In this document: positions 1 through 6,835 of the stretch, piece by piece
Numbering within the stretch: the stretch's first letter is position 1
How the letters are laid out: each line of letters begins with the position of its first letter
Origin: Candidatus Heimdallarchaeota archaeon
GTDB lineage: Archaea > Asgardarchaeota > Heimdallarchaeia > Hodarchaeales > S146-22
Reading direction: 5' to 3'
DNA length: 8,705 bases
Assembly (NCBI GenBank): GCA_015520535.1
Contig: WAPZ01000762.1
Span: 1 to 8,705, forward strand
Notes under the pieces: generated by a model
Told to the model about the DNA's origin: nothing
The model's input: only the letters and a program-made list of their open reading frames with translations
Databases searched by the model: none
Position numbers and translations under genes: made by a program

Positions 1-27
1 ATAATCATATTTTAGCTGAAATTCATT

Positions 28-35
28 GTTATATA
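28..35 (+). promoter_or_regulatory. Possible archaeal TATA box for the phosphodiesterase gene
   Basis: The stretch gttatata lies about 18-25 bases before the ATG at 53. An archaeal TATA box is usually centred about 26 bases before the transcription start, so transcription would begin close to the start codon. This fits the lack of a clear ribosome binding site. It is a short AT-rich match in an AT-rich sequence, so the call is tentative. Confidence 0.3.
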
Positions 36-52
36 GCGGACGCGTGTCATGA

Positions 53-1360
53 ATGTTCACACCAACATTTTCAACGCTTGACGACAATCTTTTCTATCCG
101 GATTATGAAAAATCAATTATTAGTATTCCGCAATTCGTGAAATATCTATTCTTTTTGGAAAAAAATTCCGACCTTCCTCATGAAATGCAGCACTTGGCGA
201 ATACGATAATTGATACCGTTGATTCGGTTGAAAATGTGATTATTTGGTTGATCGATGGTATTGGTTCCAATTTAAATGAACATAGCCCTTATAGTACGTT
301 AATTCAAGAATATGGCGGTTTTTTATCTTCCGTCTTCCCAACGACTACTGCGGTAGCCATAACATCTATTATGACAGGAGCTCCTCCAGTACAACATGGC
401 TTATTTGCCCATGTAATGCATGTACCCTTCCTACATTCGTTAATTGACCATTTACGATATACAAAGATAAATATGGCGGGTGAAAGAACTCCTTTACCAA
501 CCGACGAAGAAACAAGAGCCCAAATTCTATGGAAAATGCCATTTTTTGAAAACTTTCACAAAAATGTGTCTTATTATCACTTAATTCACCAAGCATTTCT
601 GAATTCCGGTTTTTCACATATTATATATCCACAAAAAGAGAGAAATCTTGGATATTTGACCTTTTATGAAGCCTTAGAAAAAATTCGACTTTTAATTGAA
701 CGACAACCAGCTACAAAAAAACTGTTCATCTTATATACTGCTACTATCGACAATCTTGCTCATACCCTTGGAACATCACATTATCTTCAGCCACTACTTC
801 TGACACACTATGTAACGGCTTGGAAACAAATGTTAAATCATTTTTCATCCGATACATTGAAAAAAACTGTTATTATATTAGTATCAGACCATGGGCAAGT
901 TCCTTTAGATAAAAAAAACGTCTTTATGATTCCAAAACCTTTACTTTCCCAATGTATGAAATATAGTCCATTGATTGGATCGTCGGGTCGCGTCCTTCAT
1001 TTTTATCCGGAATCACATCATATCGATTCCTTAAAAGAACTTTTGACAGAAAATTTTTCAAATAAAGCCATTGTATTGAAGTTTGATGAAGTTCTTCCTT
1101 TACTTGGGGCACCTATGCCTTTAAGTAATGAAATTAGGAAAAACGTGGAAAAACGCGTTGGGACAATATGCGTTGTATTTAAAGATAATTTTGTCCTTCC
1201 TTCCATTTATTCGTCGTCTAGAGTGCGAACAGATTTAGATGATGTGGTTCTCTTTGCAAATACTCATGGATCACTCACTCCGATGGAATTATTGACGCCA
1301 TTTTTTGCACTACCATTACATGAGTTCCAAGAAAGGTTGGCTGAAACCAAATTTTTTTAA
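53..1360 (+). CDS. Alkaline phosphatase superfamily phosphodiesterase/nucleotide pyrophosphatase-like protein
   Basis: This 435-residue protein should hydrolyse a phosphodiester or phosphomonoester with two bound metal ions; the substrate cannot be told from sequence. The full metal-site set of the type I phosphodiesterase/NPP family is visible in order: D68 in LIDGIG, the nucleophile threonine in FPTTTA (T97-T99), D233 and H237 in TIDNLAHTLG, D279-H280 in SDHG, and H405 in THGSLTPME near the end. No signal peptide or membrane segment is seen, so it is probably cytosolic, unlike secreted eukaryotic NPPs. The ATG start has no good Shine-Dalgarno site, but a TATA-like box lies about 20 bases upstream, which would suit a leaderless or nearly leaderless message. 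The CDF transporter gene follows 43 bases later on the same strand, so co-transcription is possible. The family is secure; the exact activity is not. Confidence 0.9.
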   Translation: MFTPTFSTLDDNLFYPDYEKSIISIPQFVKYLFFLEKNSDLPHEMQHLANTIIDTVDSVENVIIWLIDGIGSNLNEHSPYSTLIQEYGGFLSSVFPTTTAVAITSIMTGAPPVQHGLFAHVMHVPFLHSLIDHLRYTKINMAGERTPLPTDEETRAQILWKMPFFENFHKNVSYYHLIHQAFLNSGFSHIIYPQKERNLGYLTFYEALEKIRLLIERQPATKKLFILYTATIDNLAHTLGTSHYLQPLLLTHYVTAWKQMLNHFSSDTLKKTVIILVSDHGQVPLDKKNVFMIPKPLLSQCMKYSPLIGSSGRVLHFYPESHHIDSLKELLTENFSNKAIVLKFDEVLPLLGAPMPLSNEIRKNVEKRVGTICVVFKDNFVLPSIYSSSRVRTDLDDVVLFANTHGSLTPMELLTPFFALPLHEFQERLAETKFF

Positions 1361-1391
1361 ACACACAAACCGTATGATAGCTTGAAAGGAT

Positions 1392-1397
1392 AGGTGA
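1392..1397 (+). promoter_or_regulatory. Shine-Dalgarno site of the CDF transporter
   Basis: AGGTGA lies 6 bases before the ATG at 1404. It matches the complement of the usual 16S tail (GGAGGTGA) and supports this start. A second ATG at 1408 is out of frame. Confidence 0.6.
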
Positions 1398-1403
1398 AAT
1401 TAA

Positions 1404-2306
1404 ATGGATGATCATAGCCATAGTGCCTCCCAAAAAACATTATATTGGGCTTTTTTCTTAATTACGTCCTTTATTATAGTAGAAGTTATTGGTGGTATTA
1501 TAACTGGAAGTCTGGCGCTCTTAACTGACGCGTTTCATATGCTGACAGACTCTATGTCTATTGGCTTGGCAATTATTGCAGCTCACTTAGCAAGAACGCC
1601 ACATGATAGTCGACACACGTTTGGACGTCATCGATTTGAAGTGATAACTGCTTTGGGAAATGGCGTCTTTCTCATACTTATTGTTGGTTGGACCGTTTTA
1701 GAGGCATATAATCGTTTTTTAAAGCCACAACCCATTGACTTTGAAGGTATGTTCGTCATCGGCTTAATCGGCTTAATTATAAATATAATAGCTGCAGCAA
1801 TCCTTTTTAGAGGACAAGAAGAAAATCTTAATGTCAAAGGTGCCTTTCTTCATGTATTAGGAGATACATTAGGATCTGTTGGTGTGCTAGCTGCCGCAAT
1901 TCTGATTTTTATTACCACTCAATATGTTTGGGATCTTATTGTCAGCTTATTCATTGCCACTTTAATTGCAATCAGTGCTTTTGGGATTATTCGTGAAAGT
2001 ATTCACATTCTAGCTGAAGGAACTCCTAAAGGAATCGACGCCGAACTCATCAAAGCAGAATTAGAACAAAAGTTTCCGATGATTGAAGATGTCCATGATC
2101 TTCATGTGTGGATGATTAGTTCTAATCTTCTAGCTGCAGCATTACACATTGTGCTTTCAAACAATAAAAAAGAAAACGTTTCTATAAAAGAAATACAAGA
2201 GTTTCTTAAGAAAAAATTCAATATAAATCACACCACCATTCAAATTGAAAATAAAGGCATGAACCTCTCTTGTTATGAAGTCGAGGATTGTTATTGCGAA
2301 CATTAG
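1404..2306 (+). CDS. Cation diffusion facilitator (CzcD/ZitB-type) zinc/cadmium efflux transporter
   Basis: This 300-residue protein is a proton-driven exporter of divalent metal in the cytoplasmic membrane. Six hydrophobic segments are seen near residues 12-34, 37-60, 80-101, 113-135, 146-171 and 175-197, followed by a cytosolic domain near 205-285. The transport site is H45/D49 in helix 2 (TDAFHMLTD) and H150/D154 in helix 5 (LHVLGDTLGS). This HD-HD set is typical of the Zn/Cd branch rather than the DD-HD iron/zinc or manganese branches. The loop between helices 2 and 3 (TFGRHRFEV) is also CzcD-like. The N terminus carries a short His-containing stretch (DDHSHS). The C terminus ends with C290, C296, C298 and H300, a possible extra metal-binding tail. 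The gene has a clear AGGTGA site and sits 43 bases after the phosphodiesterase gene and 51 bases before the FKBP gene. The family is certain; metal choice is inferred. Confidence 0.95.
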   Translation: MDDHSHSASQKTLYWAFFLITSFIIVEVIGGIITGSLALLTDAFHMLTDSMSIGLAIIAAHLARTPHDSRHTFGRHRFEVITALGNGVFLILIVGWTVLEAYNRFLKPQPIDFEGMFVIGLIGLIINIIAAAILFRGQEENLNVKGAFLHVLGDTLGSVGVLAAAILIFITTQYVWDLIVSLFIATLIAISAFGIIRESIHILAEGTPKGIDAELIKAELEQKFPMIEDVHDLHVWMISSNLLAAALHIVLSNNKKENVSIKEIQEFLKKKFNINHTTIQIENKGMNLSCYEVEDCYCEH

Positions 2307-2343
2307 GCAATCTACTATTAAAATAAATAACGCAATTAAAACT

Positions 2344-2348
2344 GGAGG
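2344..2348 (+). promoter_or_regulatory. Strong Shine-Dalgarno site deciding a TTG start
   Basis: GGAGG lies 9 bases before the TTG at 2358. No in-frame ATG exists before residue 66, which would remove over half of the FKBP domain. The strong site and the domain boundary together fix TTG as the start codon. Confidence 0.75.
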
Positions 2349-2357
2349 CGCAAACGT

Positions 2358-2684
2358 TTGACCGAATTAAAAATTGAAGAGATAAAAATTGGTACCGCTC
2401 AGGTTGCTGAAAAAGGCAAAAAAATTACTGTCCATTATGAAGGATGGCTCACTAATGGAAAAAAATTTGACAGTTCACGGGATCGTGGCGATCCTTTCAC
2501 CTTTCTACTTGATGCTGGTCAAGTAATTAGAGGTTGGGACGAAGGTGTTGTTGGCATGAAAGTCGGTGGGATAAGAAGATTGACCATCCCGCCGGAGATG
2601 GCATACGGCTCACGTGGTGTCGGAAATATCATACCACCTAATTCAACGCTGATTTTTGAGATAGAGCTCTTAAAAGTCGAATAA
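2358..2684 (+). CDS. FKBP-type peptidyl-prolyl cis-trans isomerase (short FKBP12-like)
   Basis: This 108-residue protein is a single FKBP domain that speeds cis-trans isomerisation of proline peptide bonds. It has no signal peptide and should act in the cytosol. The binding-pocket residues of FKBP12 are nearly all present: Y27 (VHYEG), F37-D38 (KKFDSS), R43, F47, Q55-V56-I57 (AGQVIRGW), W60, Y83 (MAYGSRG), I91-I92 (NIIPPN) and F100. There is no insert-in-flap chaperone domain, which most archaeal FKBPs of the SlyD type carry. The protein therefore looks like the bacterial and eukaryotic short form, possibly acquired by transfer. It starts with TTG after a GGAGG site. An AT-rich stretch (ttaaaataaata) in the gap after the CDF gene could be its own promoter, or it may be the last gene of a three-gene operon. 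The T-rich spacer downstream would end transcription. Confidence 0.95.
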   Translation: MTELKIEEIKIGTAQVAEKGKKITVHYEGWLTNGKKFDSSRDRGDPFTFLLDAGQVIRGWDEGVVGMKVGGIRRLTIPPEMAYGSRGVGNIIPPNSTLIFEIELLKVE

Positions 2685-2692
2685 AAAAATAA

Positions 2693-2737
2693 TTTTTTCA
2701 TTCTTTTCTTGTCGTTTCTTTTTTAGCTTAAAAGAAA
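2693..2737 (+). terminator. T-rich tracts and A/T hairpin between convergent genes
   Basis: Just after the FKBP stop there is a T6 tract (2693-2698) and then T-rich sequence. TTTCTTTT (2715-2722) and AAAAGAAA (2730-2737) form a perfect 8-base inverted repeat with a 7-base loop. On the minus strand the same region and positions up to 2781 supply several T7-T8 runs. Archaeal termination relies mainly on T tracts, so this spacer can end transcription from both sides. The hairpin is all A/T apart from one pair and may add little. Confidence 0.55.
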
Positions 2738-2781
2738 AAAAATGTGCGGTTCAAAGTAAAAAAATAGAAAAAAATGGCTTG

Positions 2782-4251
2782 TTAATCGCGGAAGGTTTTC
2801 CAAAAGTCTTTATCGGTATTGAAGGGATCTTGAAGTTTCTTTTTGATCTTTAATTGGGCTTCTTTTGGTTCTAGGCTCCATAGTGCTGATAATTTTACTT
2901 GTGATAAGTGGTAACGTTCTTCTAAGAGGTTTTCTTTTTCATACAATTTAGTTGGCCAGTGAATTATGAAATAAAGACCCGATCCAAAGATAGTTAAAGG
3001 AATGACCACTCTACTGATAATCTCAGCAAAAAATTCACCTAACATCTGTTTAAGGAAAATCAAATAATTAATTGGGGAAAAGATGCTAAAAAGAAAAATT
3101 CCCATACTAATAAGGAAGATGACGAAGGCAAAAGACCACCGTATCCATTTAGGGCGTTCGGGTGCAAAAGAATGCCACGTGTTGTTGATCACTAAAATTG
3201 GTGACGTTGCTTTGTAAAGAAGTTTCTGTTTTTGTAGCTCTTCAGCCGTTAAAATGCCAGTATAATAATGAATTTTGTCATAGATAATATAGTCTAAGGT
3301 CCATTCTCCCGTAGCATCCCGTTTTAAATAAACAAATACTGGTGCATAATCCATTTCATGTTTTGATTCTATAAAAGGAATTTTTGGCTGAAATAAATAA
3401 ATAAACAAAAAAATAATCGCCAATATCAGGAATATGAATGAAATAAAAGGAAAACGAATTGAAAGATCAACAAGATTGTCTTGTGAGAAATTTAAATAAG
3501 GAATAACATACGTTAATTGGTAATTCAAGACAATGATGAATGGAGGGACAATGTCGAACATGATTTCTGCGATTTGAAGCGCAAACAGCAGCCCAAAAAA
3601 TATGAAGAGCGTGAGGTTATGAAACACGAATTGACGATAACTGATACTATACCGAATTCCTACTATAATAAATAAGATACTAATGAGAAGAATTATAAAA
3701 ATGCGATCCGACAAGCGGAGAAAACTTGGCAGAAAGATCAGACTTTCACTAATGTCACTTGGATTTTCACCAAAAACATCAGTATTGTAAAAAAGGAGAT
3801 CCGTACTAATCCACGCACTTAAGAAGAATAACATTAATAACGGGAGTATTGTCATCCAAAATGAGATAAACCATTGCTGCTTGGTCCATACATAAATAAA
3901 TTGCAACGTGGCACGATTTGCCGTCTGCAAATCAGCGGTGTCCGCCACCACACGATATAAAATTCCTCCCCAGTTGCGACTCTTTTTTTCACTCCGTAAT
4001 TCCAATCCTTCCAAATAAATGGTCGGCTTATATTTCTCTACCAATTCAATCGCACGATAAGACCGCGTCACATCGTAAGCACCCTTTTCTAAGGGCTTGG
4101 CTTCTAGGCTTTTTTCTTTTGGTAATCGTTCCAAAACGGTGTTTCGCAGATCTACGCTTGGCCATTCCTCATAAAAGACTAAATCTCTTGCTGATAAGTT
4201 AATTTCCTCATCTTCACTGATTTGTTCGAAAAACTTACCCACTTTATTCAC
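2782..4251 (-). CDS. Unrecognised multi-pass membrane protein with a soluble domain apparently split by membrane helices
   Basis: I cannot name a function for this 489-residue protein. Residues 1-125 are soluble. Strong hydrophobic segments follow near 127-148, 180-199, 207-231 and 267-288, with a weaker, proline-containing stretch at 233-252. Residues 289-369 are soluble again, then come helices near 370-394 and 409-431 and a charged tail. If the weak stretch does not cross the membrane, R200/R206, both soluble parts and the tail all lie in the cytosol, agreeing with the positive-inside rule. The segments LQFIYVWTKQ (117-126) and HEMDYAPVFVYL (298-309) resemble two halves of one soluble domain I recall from archaeal hypothetical proteins, here separated by the helices; that link is tentative. 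GTG at 4251 is the first possible start. GTG at 4242 (codon 4) has a better-placed GGTGA site and may be the true one. The gene is convergent with FKBP and divergent from the B12-like gene. Confidence 0.75.
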   Translation of the reverse strand: MNKVGKFFEQISEDEEINLSARDLVFYEEWPSVDLRNTVLERLPKEKSLEAKPLEKGAYDVTRSYRAIELVEKYKPTIYLEGLELRSEKKSRNWGGILYRVVADTADLQTANRATLQFIYVWTKQQWFISFWMTILPLLMLFFLSAWISTDLLFYNTDVFGENPSDISESLIFLPSFLRLSDRIFIILLISILFIIVGIRYSISYRQFVFHNLTLFIFFGLLFALQIAEIMFDIVPPFIIVLNYQLTYVIPYLNFSQDNLVDLSIRFPFISFIFLILAIIFLFIYLFQPKIPFIESKHEMDYAPVFVYLKRDATGEWTLDYIIYDKIHYYTGILTAEELQKQKLLYKATSPILVINNTWHSFAPERPKWIRWSFAFVIFLISMGIFLFSIFSPINYLIFLKQMLGEFFAEIISRVVIPLTIFGSGLYFIIHWPTKLYEKENLLEERYHLSQVKLSALWSLEPKEAQLKIKKKLQDPFNTDKDFWKTFRD

Positions 4252-4252
4252 C
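4248..4252 (-). promoter_or_regulatory. GGTGA site favouring the GTG start at 4242
   Basis: On the minus strand GGTGA ends 5 bases before the GTG at 4242 and overlaps the earlier GTG at 4251. The sequence matches the AGGTGA seen before the CDF gene. It suggests the membrane protein starts at codon 4 of the longest frame. Confidence 0.45.
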
Positions 4253-4445
4253 CATCATTTTTACTAAAATTCTAGGCTTTATAGTTCTCTCAATTATGCT
4301 CTAGGAAATGTTTTGCTTAAATCATTTTAAAATTTGCTTTTTTGATGAAAATTTTATTTTTTTAATATTAACCACATGATTACTTTTTAAACCTAAAGAA
4401 AAAATGTTCATGAAATGCGTTCTCTAGAGTATTCTCTCCGAAACG
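4252..4445. other. Divergent intergenic region
   Basis: These 194 bases separate two divergent genes and are very AT-rich. They hold the minus-strand TATA box (4277-4284). For the plus-strand gene a weak TATA-like ttttaaacc lies near 4385-4393. CTCTAGAG (4422-4429) is a perfect 8-base palindrome 16 bases before the plus-strand GTG start, where an operator could sit. No open frame or RNA gene is apparent here. Confidence 0.5.
4277..4284 (-). promoter_or_regulatory. TATA box of the 489-residue membrane protein gene
   Basis: On the minus strand CTATAAAG is centred about 30 bases before GTG 4251 and 39 bases before GTG 4242, after a purine-rich GAGAGAA that could serve as a TFB site. A transcription start near 4255 would leave a short leader holding the GGTGA site before GTG 4242. 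This is one of the better promoter matches in the window. Confidence 0.5.
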
Positions 4446-5192
4446 GTGAAGTTCTTGAAATTAAATGACTTAACTCGCTATTTAATCAAAGGAAAGACTA
4501 AAGAGGCGGTTCAATGCCTTATACACATTTCTAAGAAAGAATCGTTTCCCGCTATTCTTAATGCAATGGATAAGGCACTCTCACATTTGTCAAACCAGTG
4601 GTACTCCCAATATGATTGGGACGGAAAACCAATTGTTCACAATCCAACCGTGTCTTACCGAGATTTTGATGTTTTCTGGGATGCCTATTATGCATGTTAT
4701 CAATATATTGTGAAACAATTCTTTGAACACTCTTATTTTGAGAAAACTAGCCACCTTATAGGTACTGGAACTCTTGGAAATATTCACAAAGCCATTTTAC
4801 AAATTGATCTCCATTTAAAACGTCATGGTTTTCGAACGAAGTTGTTAGGTTTTGCCTTAACGCCCGAAGAGCTAGAAAAGACCGAAAAAGAGATGAATTG
4901 CTATGTACTGTCTGTGATGGCACATAACCAGACAATTCCCGCTTTAAATTATCTTTTTGACCTCAAAACACGGATTTCAGTCCCGATCTTTGTTGGTGGC
5001 AGCGCTTTTGCTGCAATTGATGCTTGGTTAACTAAGAAAACGCAATATATGCCCTATTTTTTGAAAGAACATCCCGAAACTAGGCACTTTAACAATGTCT
5101 CTGAATTAGTAAACACAATTTTTGGCGAACAATTCATTTATGTTTCGAATTTGAACTTTTTATTAGTTAAATTAAACGAGCTCATTCAATAA
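4446..5192 (+). CDS. Cobalamin (B12)-binding-domain-like protein with altered motif
   Basis: This 248-residue soluble protein looks like a two-part corrinoid-binding protein. Residues 1-95 are helical and resemble the cap region of methionine-synthase or MerR-type B12 modules (GKTKEAVQCL, then a tryptophan-containing LSNQWYSQ). Residues 102-190 read as a Rossmann-like B12 domain. GNIHKAI (111-117) sits where DxHxxG is expected: the axial-ligand histidine H114 is kept, but Asp is Asn112 and Gly is Ile117. LSVMAH (155-160) falls at the S-x-L position and VGGSAF (183-188) at the GG loop. No DNA-binding or methyltransferase domain is attached, so it could be a sensor, a carrier, or a relative that no longer binds cobalamin. 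The GTG start is forced: an in-frame stop lies just upstream at 4425 and the next ATG is residue 41. No ribosome binding site is seen. The family call is from pattern recognition only. Confidence 0.6.
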   Translation: MKFLKLNDLTRYLIKGKTKEAVQCLIHISKKESFPAILNAMDKALSHLSNQWYSQYDWDGKPIVHNPTVSYRDFDVFWDAYYACYQYIVKQFFEHSYFEKTSHLIGTGTLGNIHKAILQIDLHLKRHGFRTKLLGFALTPEELEKTEKEMNCYVLSVMAHNQTIPALNYLFDLKTRISVPIFVGGSAFAAIDAWLTKKTQYMPYFLKEHPETRHFNNVSELVNTIFGEQFIYVSNLNFLLVKLNELIQ

Positions 5193-5212
5193 AATAAGTA
5201 AAAGAGTCAAAA

Positions 5213-5245
5213 TCGTAATTGGTGTGTAATTACGAATTGTTTTTT
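5213..5245. terminator. Bidirectional hairpin terminator between convergent genes
   Basis: TCGTAATT (5213-5220) and AATTACGA (5228-5235) form a perfect 8-base inverted repeat with a 7-base loop, overlapping the aminopeptidase stop codon. On the plus strand it is followed by T6 (5240-5245). On the minus strand it is followed at once by TTTT and a T-rich run. It can end both the B12-like gene and the aminopeptidase gene. Confidence 0.6.
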
Positions 5246-6753
5246 GTACTATCAATCAGTAATTGTGTGAGTAGGCGATGACCAGCAGCTGTAGCTCCAG
5301 GGTTTAAATATTTATTACGTGGCGACGGCGGATTCCATGCAGTGCCGGCAATGTCTAAGTGTGCCCAGGGATAATTTTTGACGAAATGGCTGAGAAGGCG
5401 TGCGGCATTAATAGATGAAGCTTTCATGCCAGCAGTATTCTTAAAGTCAGCGACATCAGATTTCAAGTAATTGTCATATTCCTCCCATAATGGGAAACGC
5501 CATACTTTTTCCGATTTTTTAGATGCAGAAATGATTTTTTCGGCTAAAGCATCGTTGTTTGAAAAAAGGCCAATGGTATATTCTCCGAGTGCTACGACCA
5601 TGCCGCCGGTCAGAGTTGCGATGTCAATGATCCATTCTGGGTCGTATGTGGTGGCGGCATAAGTGAGAGCGTCGACGAGGATCATTCTACCCTCAGAATC
5701 GGTTGAAATAATTTCGATGGTTTTTCCGTCCAGTGTTTTTACGACATCAGCAGGTTTATAGGCTTTACCACTTGGTAAATTCTCGGTAAGTGGCGTAATT
5801 CCAATTATATGGAATGGCAGCTGGAGTTCTGCAGCACAAAACACGGTACTATGGACAACAGCGGCGCCTTGCATGTCATGCTTCATTAATTCCATTCCTT
5901 GTCCTTTTTTAAGGGTAATGCCGCCTGAATCGAAGGTGATTCCTTTTCCAACGAAGACATATGGTTTTGTGTTTTTGGCATTTTTTGGTTTATACTCAAT
6001 AATTACAAATTTTGCGGGTTCATCCGTTCCTTGCGCTACTCCTAAAAAGGATCCCATTCCCAGTGCTCGGCATTCCTCTTCGGAAAGCACTTTTACTTCT
6101 ACATTTTCAAGATTTTTGCTGTTTTCAATAGCTTTATTGGCAATATAACTGGGAGTAGCAATATTTGGTGGTAAGTTGCTTAATGATCGTGCATAATTTG
6201 TCCATTTGCAGATTATCTCAGTTTCGTGAATTTTCTTGGAGAAGGTTGACAACTGTGTTTTATTGGGTATGTAGAAGGTAACGTGTGCCTCCGTAAGTGG
6301 ATGGACTAGTTTTTCTTTTTCGCGGGTTTTGAGATAAGAGTCTTGGAAGGTTTTTAACAAAAGTCCTTCTAAAAACGCACGTGTCATTTCATCTGTCATT
6401 ATTGAGGAATCAAGGACAATTCCGACCTTTGTACCTTTTTTCATTGAATCTTTAAGTTTATCTGAAAGCACGCCGCCAGTTATTCGGAATTTTTCTAAGT
6501 GGTAGTCATCAGTTATGGGCTCAATTCCGACAAAAACAGTCAAGGCTCCATTTGGAAGTATTATTGGTGGAGAAATTTTACCCATTTTTAGTGCAAATGA
6601 TGTTTTTGTGGTAACATTTTGTAGTTGGTCTGATAAACTGAAGGAAAAGAGCTGTTCTAATTGCTGATATTCTTTTCCCAGCAAAATGATGAGGATATCG
6701 TTTTTCTCATGATTTTTCTTTTCAATATCTGCGGTTTCGACATGAATTTCCAT
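5230..6753 (-). CDS. pepA: Leucyl aminopeptidase (M17 family, PepA-like)
   Basis: This 507-residue cytosolic enzyme removes N-terminal residues from peptides using two metal ions, a late step of protein turnover. An N-terminal domain (about 1-170) precedes the catalytic domain. The metal ligands K270 and D275 (GKGITFDSGG), D293 (MKHDMQGAA), D352 and E354 (STDSEGRM), and the catalytic K282 and R356, are all present; by eye their numbers coincide with those of E. coli PepA. The family signature NTDAEGRL reads STDSEGRM here, a mild change that keeps every ligand. Further typical blocks are IATLTGGMVVALG and the C-terminal HLDIAGTAW. The ATG at 6753 has a GAGGTC site 7 bases upstream. The gene lies 113 bases downstream of the 595-residue membrane protein on the same strand, but a hairpin with a T tract separates them, so it probably has its own promoter. 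M17 enzymes usually form hexamers. Confidence 0.97.
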   Translation of the reverse strand: MEIHVETADIEKKNHEKNDILIILLGKEYQQLEQLFSFSLSDQLQNVTTKTSFALKMGKISPPIILPNGALTVFVGIEPITDDYHLEKFRITGGVLSDKLKDSMKKGTKVGIVLDSSIMTDEMTRAFLEGLLLKTFQDSYLKTREKEKLVHPLTEAHVTFYIPNKTQLSTFSKKIHETEIICKWTNYARSLSNLPPNIATPSYIANKAIENSKNLENVEVKVLSEEECRALGMGSFLGVAQGTDEPAKFVIIEYKPKNAKNTKPYVFVGKGITFDSGGITLKKGQGMELMKHDMQGAAVVHSTVFCAAELQLPFHIIGITPLTENLPSGKAYKPADVVKTLDGKTIEIISTDSEGRMILVDALTYAATTYDPEWIIDIATLTGGMVVALGEYTIGLFSNNDALAEKIISASKKSEKVWRFPLWEEYDNYLKSDVADFKNTAGMKASSINAARLLSHFVKNYPWAHLDIAGTAWNPPSPRNKYLNPGATAAGHRLLTQLLIDSTKNNS

Positions 6754-6760
6754 ACATACC

Positions 6761-6766
6761 GACCTC
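6761..6766 (-). promoter_or_regulatory. Shine-Dalgarno site of the aminopeptidase
   Basis: On the minus strand GAGGTC lies 7 bases before the ATG at 6753. It supports this start over the out-of-frame ATG 4 bases upstream. Confidence 0.55.
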
Positions 6767-6812
6767 TAAATGTTTTCATCTGTTTGATGTCATGTCATAG
6801 AGGCAGTTTTTA

Positions 6813-6825
6813 GTTTAAAAAAATT
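6813..6825 (-). promoter_or_regulatory. Possible TATA box of the aminopeptidase gene
   Basis: On the minus strand a tttttttaaac stretch lies about 60-70 bases before the ATG at 6753, after the hairpin terminator of the upstream gene. It would give a leader of roughly 40 bases containing the GAGGTC site. The match is weak because the spacer is AT-rich throughout. Confidence 0.25.
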
Positions 6826-6835
6826 CAGCGGATTT

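Noticed and set aside
49..81. A 10-codon frame starting with ATG at 49 that overlaps the phosphodiesterase start
   Set aside because: It is very short, has no ribosome site, and the overlapping start is explained by chance ATGAATG. The longer frame carries the complete enzyme motif set.
3918..4202. A 94-codon open frame on the plus strand inside the minus-strand membrane protein gene
   Set aside because: It lies wholly opposite a longer convincing gene, has no recognisable domain and looks like a mirror frame.
4351..4373. A/T-only stretch considered as a replication origin or unwinding element
   Set aside because: No repeated origin-recognition boxes or replication genes are nearby; the stretch fits an AT-rich divergent promoter region.
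5873..6148. A 91-codon open frame on the plus strand inside the aminopeptidase gene
   Set aside because: It is opposite the most conserved catalytic region of M17, whose constraint explains the lack of stops.
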